DNA of 64,000 nucleotides from Rufibacter hautae (GTDB taxonomy: Bacteria; Bacteroidota; Bacteroidia; Cytophagales; Hymenobacteraceae): positions 744,001 to 808,000 of the forward strand of contig NZ_VKKY01000003.1 of NCBI RefSeq assembly GCF_008271695.1, given 5' to 3'. Below the pieces are notes generated by a model. That model was given only the letters and a program-made list of their open reading frames with translations, did not search any database and was not told the origin of the DNA. The position numbers and the translations under genes were made by a program. Shown here in pieces: positions 27,840 to 36,140 of this stretch; the first letter of the stretch is position 1, and the number at the start of each line of letters is the position of its first letter.

Positions 27840-29150
27840 ATGGATAAAATCTGGCTGGTGTTTCAGCGCGAGTACCTGGTGCGCGTGCGCAAGAAAAGCT
27901 TTATTGTGATGACCATCCTGGGGCCCCTGTTGATGGCCTTGGTCATGATTGTGCCCATCTGGCTGGCCACCATGTCTGACGACACCAAAGTGGTGCAGGT
28001 GCTGGATGAGAGCGGCTACCTCAAAGGTAAATTTACTTCTACGGAGGAGTTGAAGTTCATCAACGTACCCGGTCCGGTGGAAACCGCCAAGGCCGCTTAC
28101 CTTGAATCTGAGGATGCCGCTTTACTCTACATCCCTAAACTGAACCTGGACAAGCCGCAGGGCATTCAGTTGTTCTCCCAGAAAAGCACCAGCCTGGCTA
28201 TGAAGTCAAACCTGGAGAAGAGGGTGAGGGAAGAACTGGAGGAAGTGAAATTCGCCAATTCCGGCATTGACCAGCGCGTGCTGGAGAAAATCAAAACCCC
28301 CGTGAGCATCCGGACGGTGAACCTAAGCGCCGATGGGGAGAAGAGCAGCGATGTGGAGGTGACTACCGGTGTTGGGTTCATTGGCGCATTCCTCATTTAC
28401 CTGTTCATTTTCATTTATGGGGCTCAAATCATGCGGGGCGTGATTGAAGAGAAAACCAGCCGTATTCTGGAGGTGATGGTGTCCTCGGTAAAGCCTTTTC
28501 AACTCATGGCTGGGAAGATCCTAGGCATTGCGGCGGTAGGGCTCACCCAGTTTGTGCTGTGGATTGTGCTTACCTCGGCCATTGGTGGGGGCGTATCTGC
28601 CCGGTTTGACCTGAAGCGTTTCTCCGATGCGCAGATAAACCAAACCATGCAAGGCATGGGAAATGAGCGGGAGGTGCAGCAGGCGCAAGAAATCCATGAG
28701 GTGGTGAGCGCCGCTCAGAACCTGAATCTTCCCTTGCTCATCGGGAGTTTCCTGTTTTACTTTTTGGGCGGATATCTGCTCTACGGCGCTTTGTTTGGCG
28801 CGGTGGGTGCTGCTGTAGACTCCGAGACCGATAGCCAGCAGTTCATGCTGCCCATCACGGTGCCGCTCATTCTGTCGTTCATCGTGGCGCAGACCATCAT
28901 CGTGAAGAACCCCAACGGACCGGTGGCCTTCTGGATGTCCATGGTGCCGTTCACCTCGCCGGTAGTCATGATGCTGCGCATGCCCTTCGGGGTGCCTACC
29001 TGGGAGCTGCTGCTGTCCATGTTCTTCCTGATAGCGGGCTTTATCGGGACCATCTGGGTGGCCGCCCGTATCTACCGCGTGGGCATTCTCATGTACGGCA
29101 AAAAAGTAAACTACCGCGAGTTGTCTAAATGGCTCTTCTACAAGGGCTAG
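27840..29150 (+). CDS. ABC-2 type transporter permease (NatB-like)
   Basis: Membrane component paired with the preceding ATPase. One membrane segment at residues 20-42, a large extracytoplasmic domain (about 45-170), and then five to six segments beginning with FIGAFLIYLFIFIYGAQI. The signature RGVIEEKTSRILEVMVSSVKPFQLMAGKI is that of the NatB/COG1668 group (shown in part: EEKTSRILEVMVSSVKP). ATG start, 436 residues. The two genes form an operon; no regulator is visible nearby. Confidence 0.87.
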   Translation: MDKIWLVFQREYLVRVRKKSFIVMTILGPLLMALVMIVPIWLATMSDDTKVVQVLDESGYLKGKFTSTEELKFINVPGPVETAKAAYLESEDAALLYIPKLNLDKPQGIQLFSQKSTSLAMKSNLEKRVREELEEVKFANSGIDQRVLEKIKTPVSIRTVNLSADGEKSSDVEVTTGVGFIGAFLIYLFIFIYGAQIMRGVIEEKTSRILEVMVSSVKPFQLMAGKILGIAAVGLTQFVLWIVLTSAIGGGVSARFDLKRFSDAQINQTMQGMGNEREVQQAQEIHEVVSAAQNLNLPLLIGSFLFYFLGGYLLYGALFGAVGAAVDSETDSQQFMLPITVPLILSFIVAQTIIVKNPNGPVAFWMSMVPFTSPVVMMLRMPFGVPTWELLLSMFFLIAGFIGTIWVAARIYRVGILMYGKKVNYRELSKWLFYKG

Positions 29151-29160
29151 GATCGGTTAT

Positions 29161-29308
29161 TAATTGCCAGTTGTCAGTTTTCAGTTGTTAGTTTCTGGTT
29201 TTTATTGTTTTTAGTTTGTTTTCTGAAAACACGCAGAATACAGGTAATTAGAAAATCCATCGTACAACCATTTTTATTCCCTAACCAACAACTGACAACT
29301 AACAATTA
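29161..29308. repeat. Inverted-repeat element of GTTGTCAGTT-type
   Basis: Bases 29161-29179 and 29290-29308 are inverted copies (17 of 19 matching) flanking about 110 AT-rich, non-coding bases between the permease and the next gene. The arms contain the reiterated word AGTTGTCAGTT. Confidence 0.5.
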
Positions 29309-29349
29309 ATTACCCTTTCAGCTTGATTTCCGGAAAACTGCTCTGAAAC

Positions 29350-30222
29350 ATGAAAAAGATTTTGTTGCTGTTGGTCTCCCTTGTGTTCCTTTCCTCTTTT
29401 ACCATGGATAAACCTGCGTATCGTCTGTTCCAGGGCAACGGCAAGGCGGTGAAGTACGAGAGAATGCTCAAAGAGCTGGCTTCCGCCGATGTGGTGTTTT
29501 TTGGCGAGCAGCACAATGATCCCATCGCGCATTGGCTGGAGTTGGAACTTACCAAAGACCTTTACCGAACACACGGAAAACAACTGGTGCTGGGCGCCGA
29601 GATGTGGGAAACCGACACCCAAGGTGCTGTAGATTCCTTCCTGTTGGGGCAATTGGAAGAACCCAAATTCACGGAAATCAGTCGCGCCTGGCCCAACTAC
29701 GCCACCGACTACAAACCCACCCTGCAGTTCGCCAAAGTTAATTCCATCAAGGTAATTGCCACCAACGCGCCCCGCAGATCGGCTCGCATCGTGGCTCGGG
29801 AAAGCCTGAAAGGATTGGAGGCATTACCTGCCGGCGAAAAACAATGGCTCGCGCCTTTGCCCATCACCGTGGACCTAGAACTTCCTGCCTACAAACGGAT
29901 GCTCAGCATGTTCGGGGATTCGCACGGCACCTCGGCGGCCTCGACGCAGATTGTGGAAGCGCAAGCCCTTAAAGACGCCACCATGGCCCATTTCATCAGC
30001 AAAAACTTACAGCCTGGCCAGCGCTTGTTTCACCTCAACGGCGCTTACCACTCAGACCACTACGAAGGCATTGTCTGGTACCTCCACCGCCTCCGCCCCG
30101 AGCTAAAAATCATGACCATCAGCACTGTCTTGCAACCGCAGCTGGATAAGCTAAGCCAGGAACATGAAAAACGCGCCGACTATGTGCTGGCGGTGCCGGA
30201 AACCATGACGAAGACCTATTAA
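29350..30222 (+). CDS. ChaN/DUF399-family putative haem-binding protein
   Basis: The 290-residue protein starts with a signal peptide (KKILLLLVSLVFLSSFTMD). The mature part has VVFFGEQHNDPIAHWLE and LVLGAEMWETD, the conserved start of the ChaN family (iron-regulated, haem-binding in Campylobacter), and late HLNGAYHSDHYEGIVWYL with conserved histidines. No lipobox cysteine is seen after the signal, unlike many ChaN lipoproteins, so it is probably soluble in the periplasm. ATG 29350. It is monocistronic. The haem role is known from the family, not shown here. Confidence 0.8.
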   Translation: MKKILLLLVSLVFLSSFTMDKPAYRLFQGNGKAVKYERMLKELASADVVFFGEQHNDPIAHWLELELTKDLYRTHGKQLVLGAEMWETDTQGAVDSFLLGQLEEPKFTEISRAWPNYATDYKPTLQFAKVNSIKVIATNAPRRSARIVARESLKGLEALPAGEKQWLAPLPITVDLELPAYKRMLSMFGDSHGTSAASTQIVEAQALKDATMAHFISKNLQPGQRLFHLNGAYHSDHYEGIVWYLHRLRPELKIMTISTVLQPQLDKLSQEHEKRADYVLAVPETMTKTY

Positions 30223-30376
30223 TGTGCTGATTTTATAATATGCTGATGTGCTATTCAGGCTGTTTTCAGACTGGTTTTTCAGAAATAGGCCAATAACGAA
30301 GAAGTGGAGAAATGGCTAGAACGTTCTGGTTTGCTCCTTTGTTTTTAAGCCGTTTCCCAAAAATAAGGCACAAAAA

Positions 30377-30402
30377 AAGACCTGCTAAAAAGCAGGTCTT
30401 TT
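30377..30402 (-). terminator. Terminator of the IscA-like gene
   Basis: Perfect 11-bp stem (30377-30387 with 30392-30402) and AAAA loop; read on the minus strand it is followed by seven T. Lies between two convergent genes and may act both ways. Confidence 0.8.
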
Positions 30403-30423
30403 GAGAAGTTGGAGCGGGAAATG

Positions 30424-30774
30424 TTAGGCGGAGAAAGAGCTGCCGCAACCGCAGGTGCTTTTGGCTTGCGGGTTGTTGAAGACAAATCCACGGGCATTCA
30501 GGCCATCCTGGAAATCTACTTCCATGCCCATCACATACATGCCGTGTTTTTTGTCCATGATCAGCTGCACGCCGTCCAGTTCGTAAATCTCATCGGCATC
30601 TTTGGCTTTGTCAAAGCCTAGCAGGTAAGACATGCCAGAGCAGCCACCGCCTTGTACGCCAATCCGTAAACCGTATTCTTCGGGTACGTTCTTATCTTTC
30701 ATAATCACTTTCACCTCGTGCAGGGCACGCTCAGTGAGTGAAATTGGGGCTTTTTTTATAGTCGTGCTTTCCAT
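30424..30774 (-). CDS. Iron-sulfur cluster assembly accessory protein (IscA/ErpA type)
   Basis: A-type carrier that hands Fe-S clusters to target proteins. The three conserved cysteines are present: one in GGGCSGMSYLLGF near residue 44 and two in the C-terminal CGCGSSFSA. 116 residues, slightly longer than IscA by a short N-terminal extension (MESTTIKKAPISLTERA). ATG start at 30774. No suf or isc operon genes are adjacent, so it is a stand-alone carrier. Confidence 0.92.
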   Translation of the reverse strand: MESTTIKKAPISLTERALHEVKVIMKDKNVPEEYGLRIGVQGGGCSGMSYLLGFDKAKDADEIYELDGVQLIMDKKHGMYVMGMEVDFQDGLNARGFVFNNPQAKSTCGCGSSFSA

Positions 30775-30983
30775 AGAAGTGGGTTTTGCGCTGTAAAGTT
30801 ACTAAAAACTAAGCTGTTTCTACGCTTCGGCGCTATACTATGGGTAACCGAAAAACCCGGAAAATGATTCAGCGGCCACCACATCAATTTTTTCCCGATA
30901 TTTACTCTGCCAATATATGTTCTACATGACGCTGGCTTGTTTCTGACCCAAACCGCAGGAACCGAAGCCACTACCAGAAAACC

Positions 30984-31520
30984 ATGACCACAGACACTTC
31001 CTCCATTGTACTTTTAGTTTTATTGGGCTCGCTGCCGGCCTTTGTGGTGGGCGGCGCCATGTACCTGTTAACCCAACGCTACCTGGAGCGCGACTACCGC
31101 AAAAAGGTGCTGGACATCCGGCTGAAGAACAGTGAGACCATTCTGCCCATCAGGTTGCAGGCCTATGAGCGCATCATTCTGTTTCTGGAGCGCATCACGC
31201 CCAGTAACTTACTTCTAAGGGTGAGTCCCTCGGGGTTGACCGCCGCCGATTTCCAGGCCCAACTGCTGCAGGAAATCCGGGCCGAGTACACGCACAACCT
31301 TTCCCAACAACTGTACATGAGCGAGGCCGCCTGGCAGCAGGTGAAGAAAGCCAAAGAAGACGTGGTCTCTATGATCAACCAAGCGTACCAGAACCTGCAG
31401 GACAAAAGCCGGGGTACCGAGCTGGCCAAACGCGTGCTGGAGACCATCCTGCACAACGAGGTAGACCCTACCGCCCCTTCCATCCAATTCCTGAAGCGCG
31501 AGCTGCACGAGATTTTTTAA
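30984..31520 (+). CDS. Membrane-anchored protein of unknown function
   Basis: Unrecognised 178-residue protein. One N-terminal membrane segment (residues 7-28, IVLLVLLGSLPAFVVGGAMYLL), followed by a charged alpha-helical domain (RDYRKKVLDIRLKNSETILP, QVKKAKEDVVSMINQAYQNL) that probably faces the cytoplasm. Similar small proteins are common in the Bacteroidota. ATG start. Ten bases before the next gene, so the two may be co-transcribed. Confidence 0.7.
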   Translation: MTTDTSSIVLLVLLGSLPAFVVGGAMYLLTQRYLERDYRKKVLDIRLKNSETILPIRLQAYERIILFLERITPSNLLLRVSPSGLTAADFQAQLLQEIRAEYTHNLSQQLYMSEAAWQQVKKAKEDVVSMINQAYQNLQDKSRGTELAKRVLETILHNEVDPTAPSIQFLKRELHEIF

Positions 31521-31548
31521 CCCTTTCCTTTTGATGAAGCCTTTTAAA

Positions 31549-32088
31549 ATGAACAGAAGTTTACTGATTGCTTTAGTTTTCGTGATGGGTCTGTTAAGTG
31601 TCTCTGTCCATGCCCAAGATATCTCCTTGGAGAAAAAGCAGCTCCTCAACAAAAAAGTAGAAATCTTGGTCCCGGCGGCGTTTGGCGAAATGACCGAGGA
31701 ACTTCTCAAGCTGAAGTATCCCTCAGAGCGGCGGCCTACCATGGCGTACACCGATAGTTCAGCCAAAACCAATGTGGCGTTTAACTACCTTTCTACCCAG
31801 GCGGCCCAAGGGCAAATGGAAGCATTTAAGCAAAGTATGATCAATAGCTTTAAGACTTCCTTTCCTACCGCCAAGTGGGTCAGCAGTGGAGTTAAGGTGA
31901 TTAACGGAAGAAAGGTAGGTTACCTTGAGTTGGTTACACCTGCCGCAGACCAAGAGGTATACAACCTCATGTTCTTCACAGATGTGAACGGGAAACTGTT
32001 TCTGGCCACCTTTAATTGTCTGGAGAAAGAGCGAAGCACGTGGCAACAGACGGCGCATCAAATTCTTAACTCTTTTAAAGTAAACTAA
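31549..32088 (+). CDS. Secreted protein of unknown function
   Basis: From ATG 31549 the product is 179 residues with a signal peptide (NRSLLIALVFVMGLLSVSVHAQ). In-frame starts at 31531 (TTG) and 31534 (ATG) would only lengthen the n-region. The mature part has a KVEILVPAAFGEM opening and VINGRKVGYLELVTPA...YNLMFFTDVNGKLFLATFN, resembling small periplasmic alpha/beta proteins of the PsbP-like kind, but I would not assign the family. Follows the preceding gene closely; a strong terminator follows. Confidence 0.7.
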   Translation: MNRSLLIALVFVMGLLSVSVHAQDISLEKKQLLNKKVEILVPAAFGEMTEELLKLKYPSERRPTMAYTDSSAKTNVAFNYLSTQAAQGQMEAFKQSMINSFKTSFPTAKWVSSGVKVINGRKVGYLELVTPAADQEVYNLMFFTDVNGKLFLATFNCLEKERSTWQQTAHQILNSFKVN

Positions 32089-32105
32089 GGCAAAGGTATT
32101 TCATT

Positions 32106-32150
32106 TGCAGCAAAAAGGGAGACTTCACTGGAGTCTCCCTTTTTGCTGCA
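32106..32150. terminator. Perfect 19-bp hairpin between convergent genes
   Basis: Arms 32106-32124 and 32132-32150 are exact reverse complements with a seven-base loop; each ends in an A/T run. Serves the forward secreted-protein gene and the reverse methyltransferase gene. Confidence 0.85.
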
Positions 32151-32154
32151 ATAT

Positions 32155-32961
32155 CTAAGATTCCTTCACCATCTTCAGGCTGTACATCAGGGGCAGTTTG
32201 TCATCCATGCCTTTGATTCGCCAGAAACCGTCGGGGCCCTGTACCATGTTCGCGAAGCAGTTGTAGTAGGAGTAAGGCAGTTCCTGTATTTCCAAAAGTT
32301 GCAGATTCTGGTGAAGCAAGGAACCTAAGACCTCACTCAAAGCATGGTTCCAGGAGTATTCTGTGTAATGAATAGGGGCGTCACGGTCTGTGTAGGTGCC
32401 CGAGGACTCCTCAATAATAGGTCCGCCGTTATTGAAGTAGGAGTACTGCAGGCGGGTGAATGCATTGTCAAACATCCAGACGGCCGGGTGGAACTCCGCC
32501 AGGAAGAACGTGCCGCCAGGTTTCAGGAAGTGCGCCACTACTCGGGCCCACTTCTCCATATCCGGCAGCCAGCCGATGACACCGTAGGAAGTAAACACAA
32601 TATCAAAATGGCCTTCCAGGTGCTGTGGCAAGTCATATACGTTGCAGCACACAAACTCCGCGTCCAGCCCTAGTTCCTCATTGAGTTGCCGCGCCAGCGC
32701 GATGGCGGCATCAGATAAATCAACGCCGGTGGCGCTAGCACCCAGCCGGGCCCAGGAAAGCGTGTCCTGCCCGAAGTGGCATTGCAGGTGCAGGAGCTTT
32801 TTGCCCTGTACATCGCCCAGCGCTTCCAGTTCCAGCGGGTTCAGGCTGTTTTTGCCCTGTTTAAAGGAAACCAGGTCATAAAAGGCGGAGTCTTTGTGCA
32901 CGCCCGTGCGCAGGTTCCAGGCATGGCGGTTCATTTCAATGTAGTCGGCAGCGGCATCCAT
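32155..32961 (-). CDS. Class I SAM-dependent methyltransferase
   Basis: Rossmann-fold methyltransferase of 268 residues. SAM-binding motif I is LLHLQCHFGQDTLSWARLGA (near residue 55), with ATGVDLSDAAI and the post-motif DIVFTSYGVIGWL. The CHFG variant of the GxGxG loop is typical of a group of uncharacterised methyltransferases. The start is taken at ATG 32961 (MDAAADYIEMNR); the longer frame adds 25 residues from the upstream repeat region. Small-molecule substrate unknown. Confidence 0.83.
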   Translation of the reverse strand: MDAAADYIEMNRHAWNLRTGVHKDSAFYDLVSFKQGKNSLNPLELEALGDVQGKKLLHLQCHFGQDTLSWARLGASATGVDLSDAAIALARQLNEELGLDAEFVCCNVYDLPQHLEGHFDIVFTSYGVIGWLPDMEKWARVVAHFLKPGGTFFLAEFHPAVWMFDNAFTRLQYSYFNNGGPIIEESSGTYTDRDAPIHYTEYSWNHALSEVLGSLLHQNLQLLEIQELPYSYYNCFANMVQGPDGFWRIKGMDDKLPLMYSLKMVKES

Positions 32962-33086
32962 AAGTGACACTAGATAGTAGGTACAAGACAATAGACAGGT
33001 GAAAGTAAGTAATCCCCCGCTGCTGCAAGTAATCAATTCCTGATTAGAGTCTAGAATCTTATATCTAGCATCTATCTACCGTCCAC

Positions 33087-34148
33087 TTAAAACGGAAAAG
33101 ACAACTGACCGCCCTGGTGCTTGCCGTAGTTGAGGTTGGAGACGGTAATGCCCAGCAGCCGGACGGGTTTATTGGGAAACGCGGGTGTGCGGAGCAGATC
33201 CAGGGCAATGTCCAGGAGCACTTCCTCGGCGCGTACCGAGGAGAAAAAGGTCTTGCTGCGGGTGTTGTTCGTGAAATCGTGGTACTTGAGCTTGAGGGTG
33301 ATGGTCTTGCCCGAGGCCTCCAGCCGGTGGAGGTCATAGGCCACTTCCTCGGCCAGGCGCTGCAGCTCGGGCAGCATTTCTTCCTCGGTCTCCAGGTCCT
33401 GCCCGAAGGTGCGCTCCGAGCCGATGCTCTTCCGGATGCGGTTGGGTTCCACGGGCCTGTCGTCCTGCGCGCGGGCAATCTGGTAAAAATAGGAACCTGA
33501 TTTCCCGAAATGGCGGCGAAGGTCCATCTCGGAACGGTTTTTCAGGTCGGCGCCGGAGTGGATGCCCAGTTGCTTCATCTTGGCGGCGGTCACATCTCCT
33601 ATGCCGTAGAACTTCTCAATGGGCAGCGCCTCCACAAAGGCCTCAGCCTCATCTGGCAGCACCACCGTCAAGCCATTGGGTTTGTTTTTGCCCGAGGCCA
33701 CCTTGGCCAGAAATTTATTGAATGACACACCCGCCGAGGCCGTAAGCCGCGTCTCCTGCAGAATCTCGTTTTTGATCCGCTGCGCGATGAGCATAGCAGA
33801 CCGCAGCCCGAACTTGTTTTCCGTTACATCCAGGTACGCCTCGTCCAGGGAAAGCGGCTCCACCAAGTCGGTGTAGCGCAGAAAGATCTCCCTGATCTGC
33901 CGGGAGACCTGTTGGTACACCTCAAAGCGCGTGGGCACCATGATCAGGTGCGGGCATTTCCTGAGGGCCACCTGTGAGGGCATGGCCGAATAGACGCCAA
34001 ACTGCCGCGCCTCATAGCTGGCCGCCGCTACCACACCCCGCGCCTTGGTACCGCCCACCGCCACCGGTTTGCCGCGCAAAGCCGGATTGTCGCGCTGCTC
34101 CACCGAGGCGAAGAAGGCGTCCATGTCTATGTGGATGATTTTGCGCAA
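33087..34148 (-). CDS. dinB: DNA polymerase IV (Y family)
   Basis: Error-prone translesion polymerase. Catalytic motifs: IIHIDMDAFFASVEQ at residues 4-18, SLDEAYLDVT near 102, and SAGVSFNKFLAKVASGKNKPNG near 140 (in parts). Little-finger domain ends in SNLNYGKHQGGQLSFPF; the final QLSFPF is a good beta-clamp binding motif. 353 residues. ATG start at 34148. No LexA box recognised upstream by eye. Confidence 0.95.
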   Translation of the reverse strand: MRKIIHIDMDAFFASVEQRDNPALRGKPVAVGGTKARGVVAAASYEARQFGVYSAMPSQVALRKCPHLIMVPTRFEVYQQVSRQIREIFLRYTDLVEPLSLDEAYLDVTENKFGLRSAMLIAQRIKNEILQETRLTASAGVSFNKFLAKVASGKNKPNGLTVVLPDEAEAFVEALPIEKFYGIGDVTAAKMKQLGIHSGADLKNRSEMDLRRHFGKSGSYFYQIARAQDDRPVEPNRIRKSIGSERTFGQDLETEEEMLPELQRLAEEVAYDLHRLEASGKTITLKLKYHDFTNNTRSKTFFSSVRAEEVLLDIALDLLRTPAFPNKPVRLLGITVSNLNYGKHQGGQLSFPF

Positions 34149-34415
34149 ATTGGCTGTCTCTGGCTAAGGTAAGTCAACGTAGCCCAAAAGCTGTTCAGGC
34201 CTCTTTCCGGGAGCGGAGCAGGTCCTCCTGGAATTTTTTCCTCCTGATTTTCAGGCGAAAAACATTTGCAGGCTTTCCATTGTAAAATGAATGGTGAACT
34301 TGCGGCGTTAGTCTACGTACTGCGAAGTTAGCCTTTGAAACCTACTTGGGCTAGTCTGGCAGGTAGGTTCTTTTTGTTTACCCTTTAAACCATACACTTT
34401 TAACCTCCTTACACT

Positions 34416-35009
34416 ATGAAAATCAAATCTTTACTGTCTCTTTTAGTATGCGGTGTGGCTAGCCAGCTCATGATTGGTTGTTCTTCTGGCCAATACTATG
34501 ATTTTAGCGCGCCTGCTACTACGTATCATAAAGCCGCGCCTGCAACGGCCGCACCGGCAGAAACCGTGGCCCCTGCAGAGGAGGCAGTTGTTGCCCAGGC
34601 AGAACCTGCTGAGGCCACCGCTCCTGTAGCACCAATCAACACAAAGCCTGCCCCGGCCCTGGAAGCCAACGCGGCTAAACCGGTAGCCTCCAGAGAAGTG
34701 GCCCGCACCGCGCCCCTGACTTCTGCTGCGGTTGCCTCTGCTTTGGAAGCAAACCCGCACGTGAAATCACTAGCCAACGACCTGGCCTCGGCTAAAACCA
34801 AAAAGGACGTGAAAATGGCCACCAAAAAGATCATGCGCGAAGCCAAAGCCGTGAAGAAAGCCAACGCCATTAACCAATACATCAAAATCGGTCTGATTCT
34901 GTTGGTGGCTGGTGCTTTGCTGTCTATCATCCCAGGGTTGGGCTTGGTGGGGGCACTGGCGGCCATCGTAGGTCTGGTGTTCATCCTGCTGGGCTTGCTT
35001 GAAATGTAA
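34416..35009 (+). CDS. Ala/Pro/Glu-rich lipoprotein with hydrophobic C-terminus
   Basis: Unrecognised 197-residue protein. The lipoprotein signal ends in LMIGC (Cys about residue 22). A low-complexity Ala/Pro/Glu region spans about 30-115 (for example APATAAPAETVAPAEEAV), followed by a basic helix (SAKTKKDVKMATKKIMREAK) and two membrane segments (about 152-195, GLILLVAGALLSIIPGLGLV). The odd combination of a lipid anchor and C-terminal membrane hairpin suggests a cell-envelope protein that spans part of the periplasm. ATG start, then a hairpin terminator. Confidence 0.7.
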   Translation: MKIKSLLSLLVCGVASQLMIGCSSGQYYDFSAPATTYHKAAPATAAPAETVAPAEEAVVAQAEPAEATAPVAPINTKPAPALEANAAKPVASREVARTAPLTSAAVASALEANPHVKSLANDLASAKTKKDVKMATKKIMREAKAVKKANAINQYIKIGLILLVAGALLSIIPGLGLVGALAAIVGLVFILLGLLEM

Positions 35010-35036
35010 ACTGCCCAAGGGCTCATTACTCAGCAC

Positions 35037-35069
35037 CATCGGCACCGTCTGCACAAGGCGGTGCCGATG
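35037..35069 (+). terminator. Terminator after the lipoprotein gene
   Basis: 11-bp perfect stem (35037-35047 with 35059-35069) and 11-base loop followed by ATTTTAGG. Confidence 0.65.
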
Positions 35070-35113
35070 CATTTTAGGCCCATTTTACCCAAAACAGCTT
35101 CTAAACAGCCGTA

Positions 35114-35299
35114 TCAGTCATCATGCCGATGGAGGTAATAGAGCACGTACCCAAAGGTGGTGAATGCCGCCCTGATGGCCCAGCCCAGCGGCCGGCCCCA
35201 GTTATCGGCCCAGAGAAGCAAGAAGTGGTTTGCCCCAAATGTGGCCACCAACAGGGAAACCAAACCTACCAGGAACATTCCTAATCCAATGAATTTCAT
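35114..35299 (-). CDS. Small membrane protein
   Basis: 61 residues from ATG 35299 (MKFIGLGMFLVGLVSLLVAT) with two predicted membrane segments, and ending in YYLHRHDD. The frame extends to 35365, but the extra 22 residues are not hydrophobic and look non-coding. Function unknown. Confidence 0.5.
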   Translation of the reverse strand: MKFIGLGMFLVGLVSLLVATFGANHFLLLWADNWGRPLGWAIRAAFTTFGYVLYYLHRHDD

Positions 35300-35410
35300 G
35301 GGCGCGCTGACGTTTTTGTGGAAGATTGAATTTAAGAAACGATGCCCAAACCTCCCATTTTCCATACCGCTTCAGCAGAAATATTTAGCCTATTTTCCTG
35401 ATAAATAGAT

Positions 35411-35460
35411 CGCCCCGGTTTTGGGCCTGTTTCTCCAAAAACAGGCCCAAAACCGGGGCG
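35411..35460. terminator. Perfect 22-bp hairpin, variant of the dispersed palindrome
   Basis: Arms 35411-35432 and 35439-35460 are exact reverse complements with a six-base loop. It lies just past the end of the reverse-strand gene at 35502 and contains the TTGGGCCTGTTT / AAACAGGCCCAA core seen at many other gene ends. Confidence 0.8.
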
Positions 35461-35501
35461 ACTTGATTTACTCTTTATCAGCCGAAAGGCCAGTAAACTA
35501 T

Positions 35502-35888
35502 TTAGTTGCTGTATTGCTCTGGAACCCCTCCGGTGCCGGCCTGCGACGGGATGCCCAGTTTGCGCTCGCGCTGTTGCTGGTACTGCTGGAATTGCGTCAC
35601 GGAAAGTACGCCTTTCAAAGACTCCAGGCGGGTAGCGCTGATGAGATCCATGGTGGCTTTGAGCTGGCGCGGATTGTTTTTGTGGTCCTTCTTGGCCTGC
35701 TCCAGTTGCTGGATGCTGGTAAGGTTAATGGCCGTCACCTTATTCACCTGGGCCGGGTTCAGCTTCAGGTGCTGGGTCATGGTGCTGGTCATGGCCTTGG
35801 CGCGGGCCTCGGGAGTAACCGTTGGGGCTTGAGCCTGGCTTGTGAAAGTAGTGAAGGCCAAGGCCAGCAAAAAGATAATCCTCTTCAT
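35502..35888 (-). CDS. Small secreted protein, Spy/CpxP-like in layout
   Basis: 128 residues from ATG 35888, with signal peptide KRIIFLLALAFTTFTSQAQA. The mature part is helical with KAMTSTMTQHLKLNPAQVNKV and LSVTQFQQYQQQRERKLG, resembling the LTxxQ-type helices of periplasmic Spy/CpxP proteins, though not enough to name it. A longer frame to 35972 is not signal-like. Probably periplasmic. Confidence 0.68.
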   Translation of the reverse strand: MKRIIFLLALAFTTFTSQAQAPTVTPEARAKAMTSTMTQHLKLNPAQVNKVTAINLTSIQQLEQAKKDHKNNPRQLKATMDLISATRLESLKGVLSVTQFQQYQQQRERKLGIPSQAGTGGVPEQYSN

Positions 35889-35979
35889 AAACTTATTAGT
35901 GTTAATCCTGAAAATGTAGGTATTTACAGCCTGGCCTGAAAAGCCGACGGCCACGAAATTAGTTCCGGTCAATCAGGGG

Positions 35980-35987
35980 CAAAGATA
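35980..35987 (-). promoter_or_regulatory. -7 box (TATCTTTG on the minus strand)
   Basis: TAnnTTTG match about 90 bases upstream of the small secreted-protein gene, placed divergently to the forward box at 36066. Confidence 0.35.
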
Positions 35988-36065
35988 CAAATACCGGGCC
36001 AGCTTGGTGGGGAAGGCCAGCAATAAAAGCCAGCCGCGGGGCGCGGGGTTCCGCCAATTTAGTTT

Positions 36066-36073
36066 TATCTTTG
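36066..36073 (+). promoter_or_regulatory. -7 box (TATCTTTG) for tex
   Basis: TAnnTTTG match 68 bases before the ATG at 36141. It supports transcription starting near 36080, upstream of either possible start codon. Confidence 0.4.
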
Positions 36074-36140
36074 AAGTCCCTGCCCTGCTAGTTTGAACGC
36101 AGAAGCGGGGAACAAAGTCTTTTCAGAATATTTATTTAGC

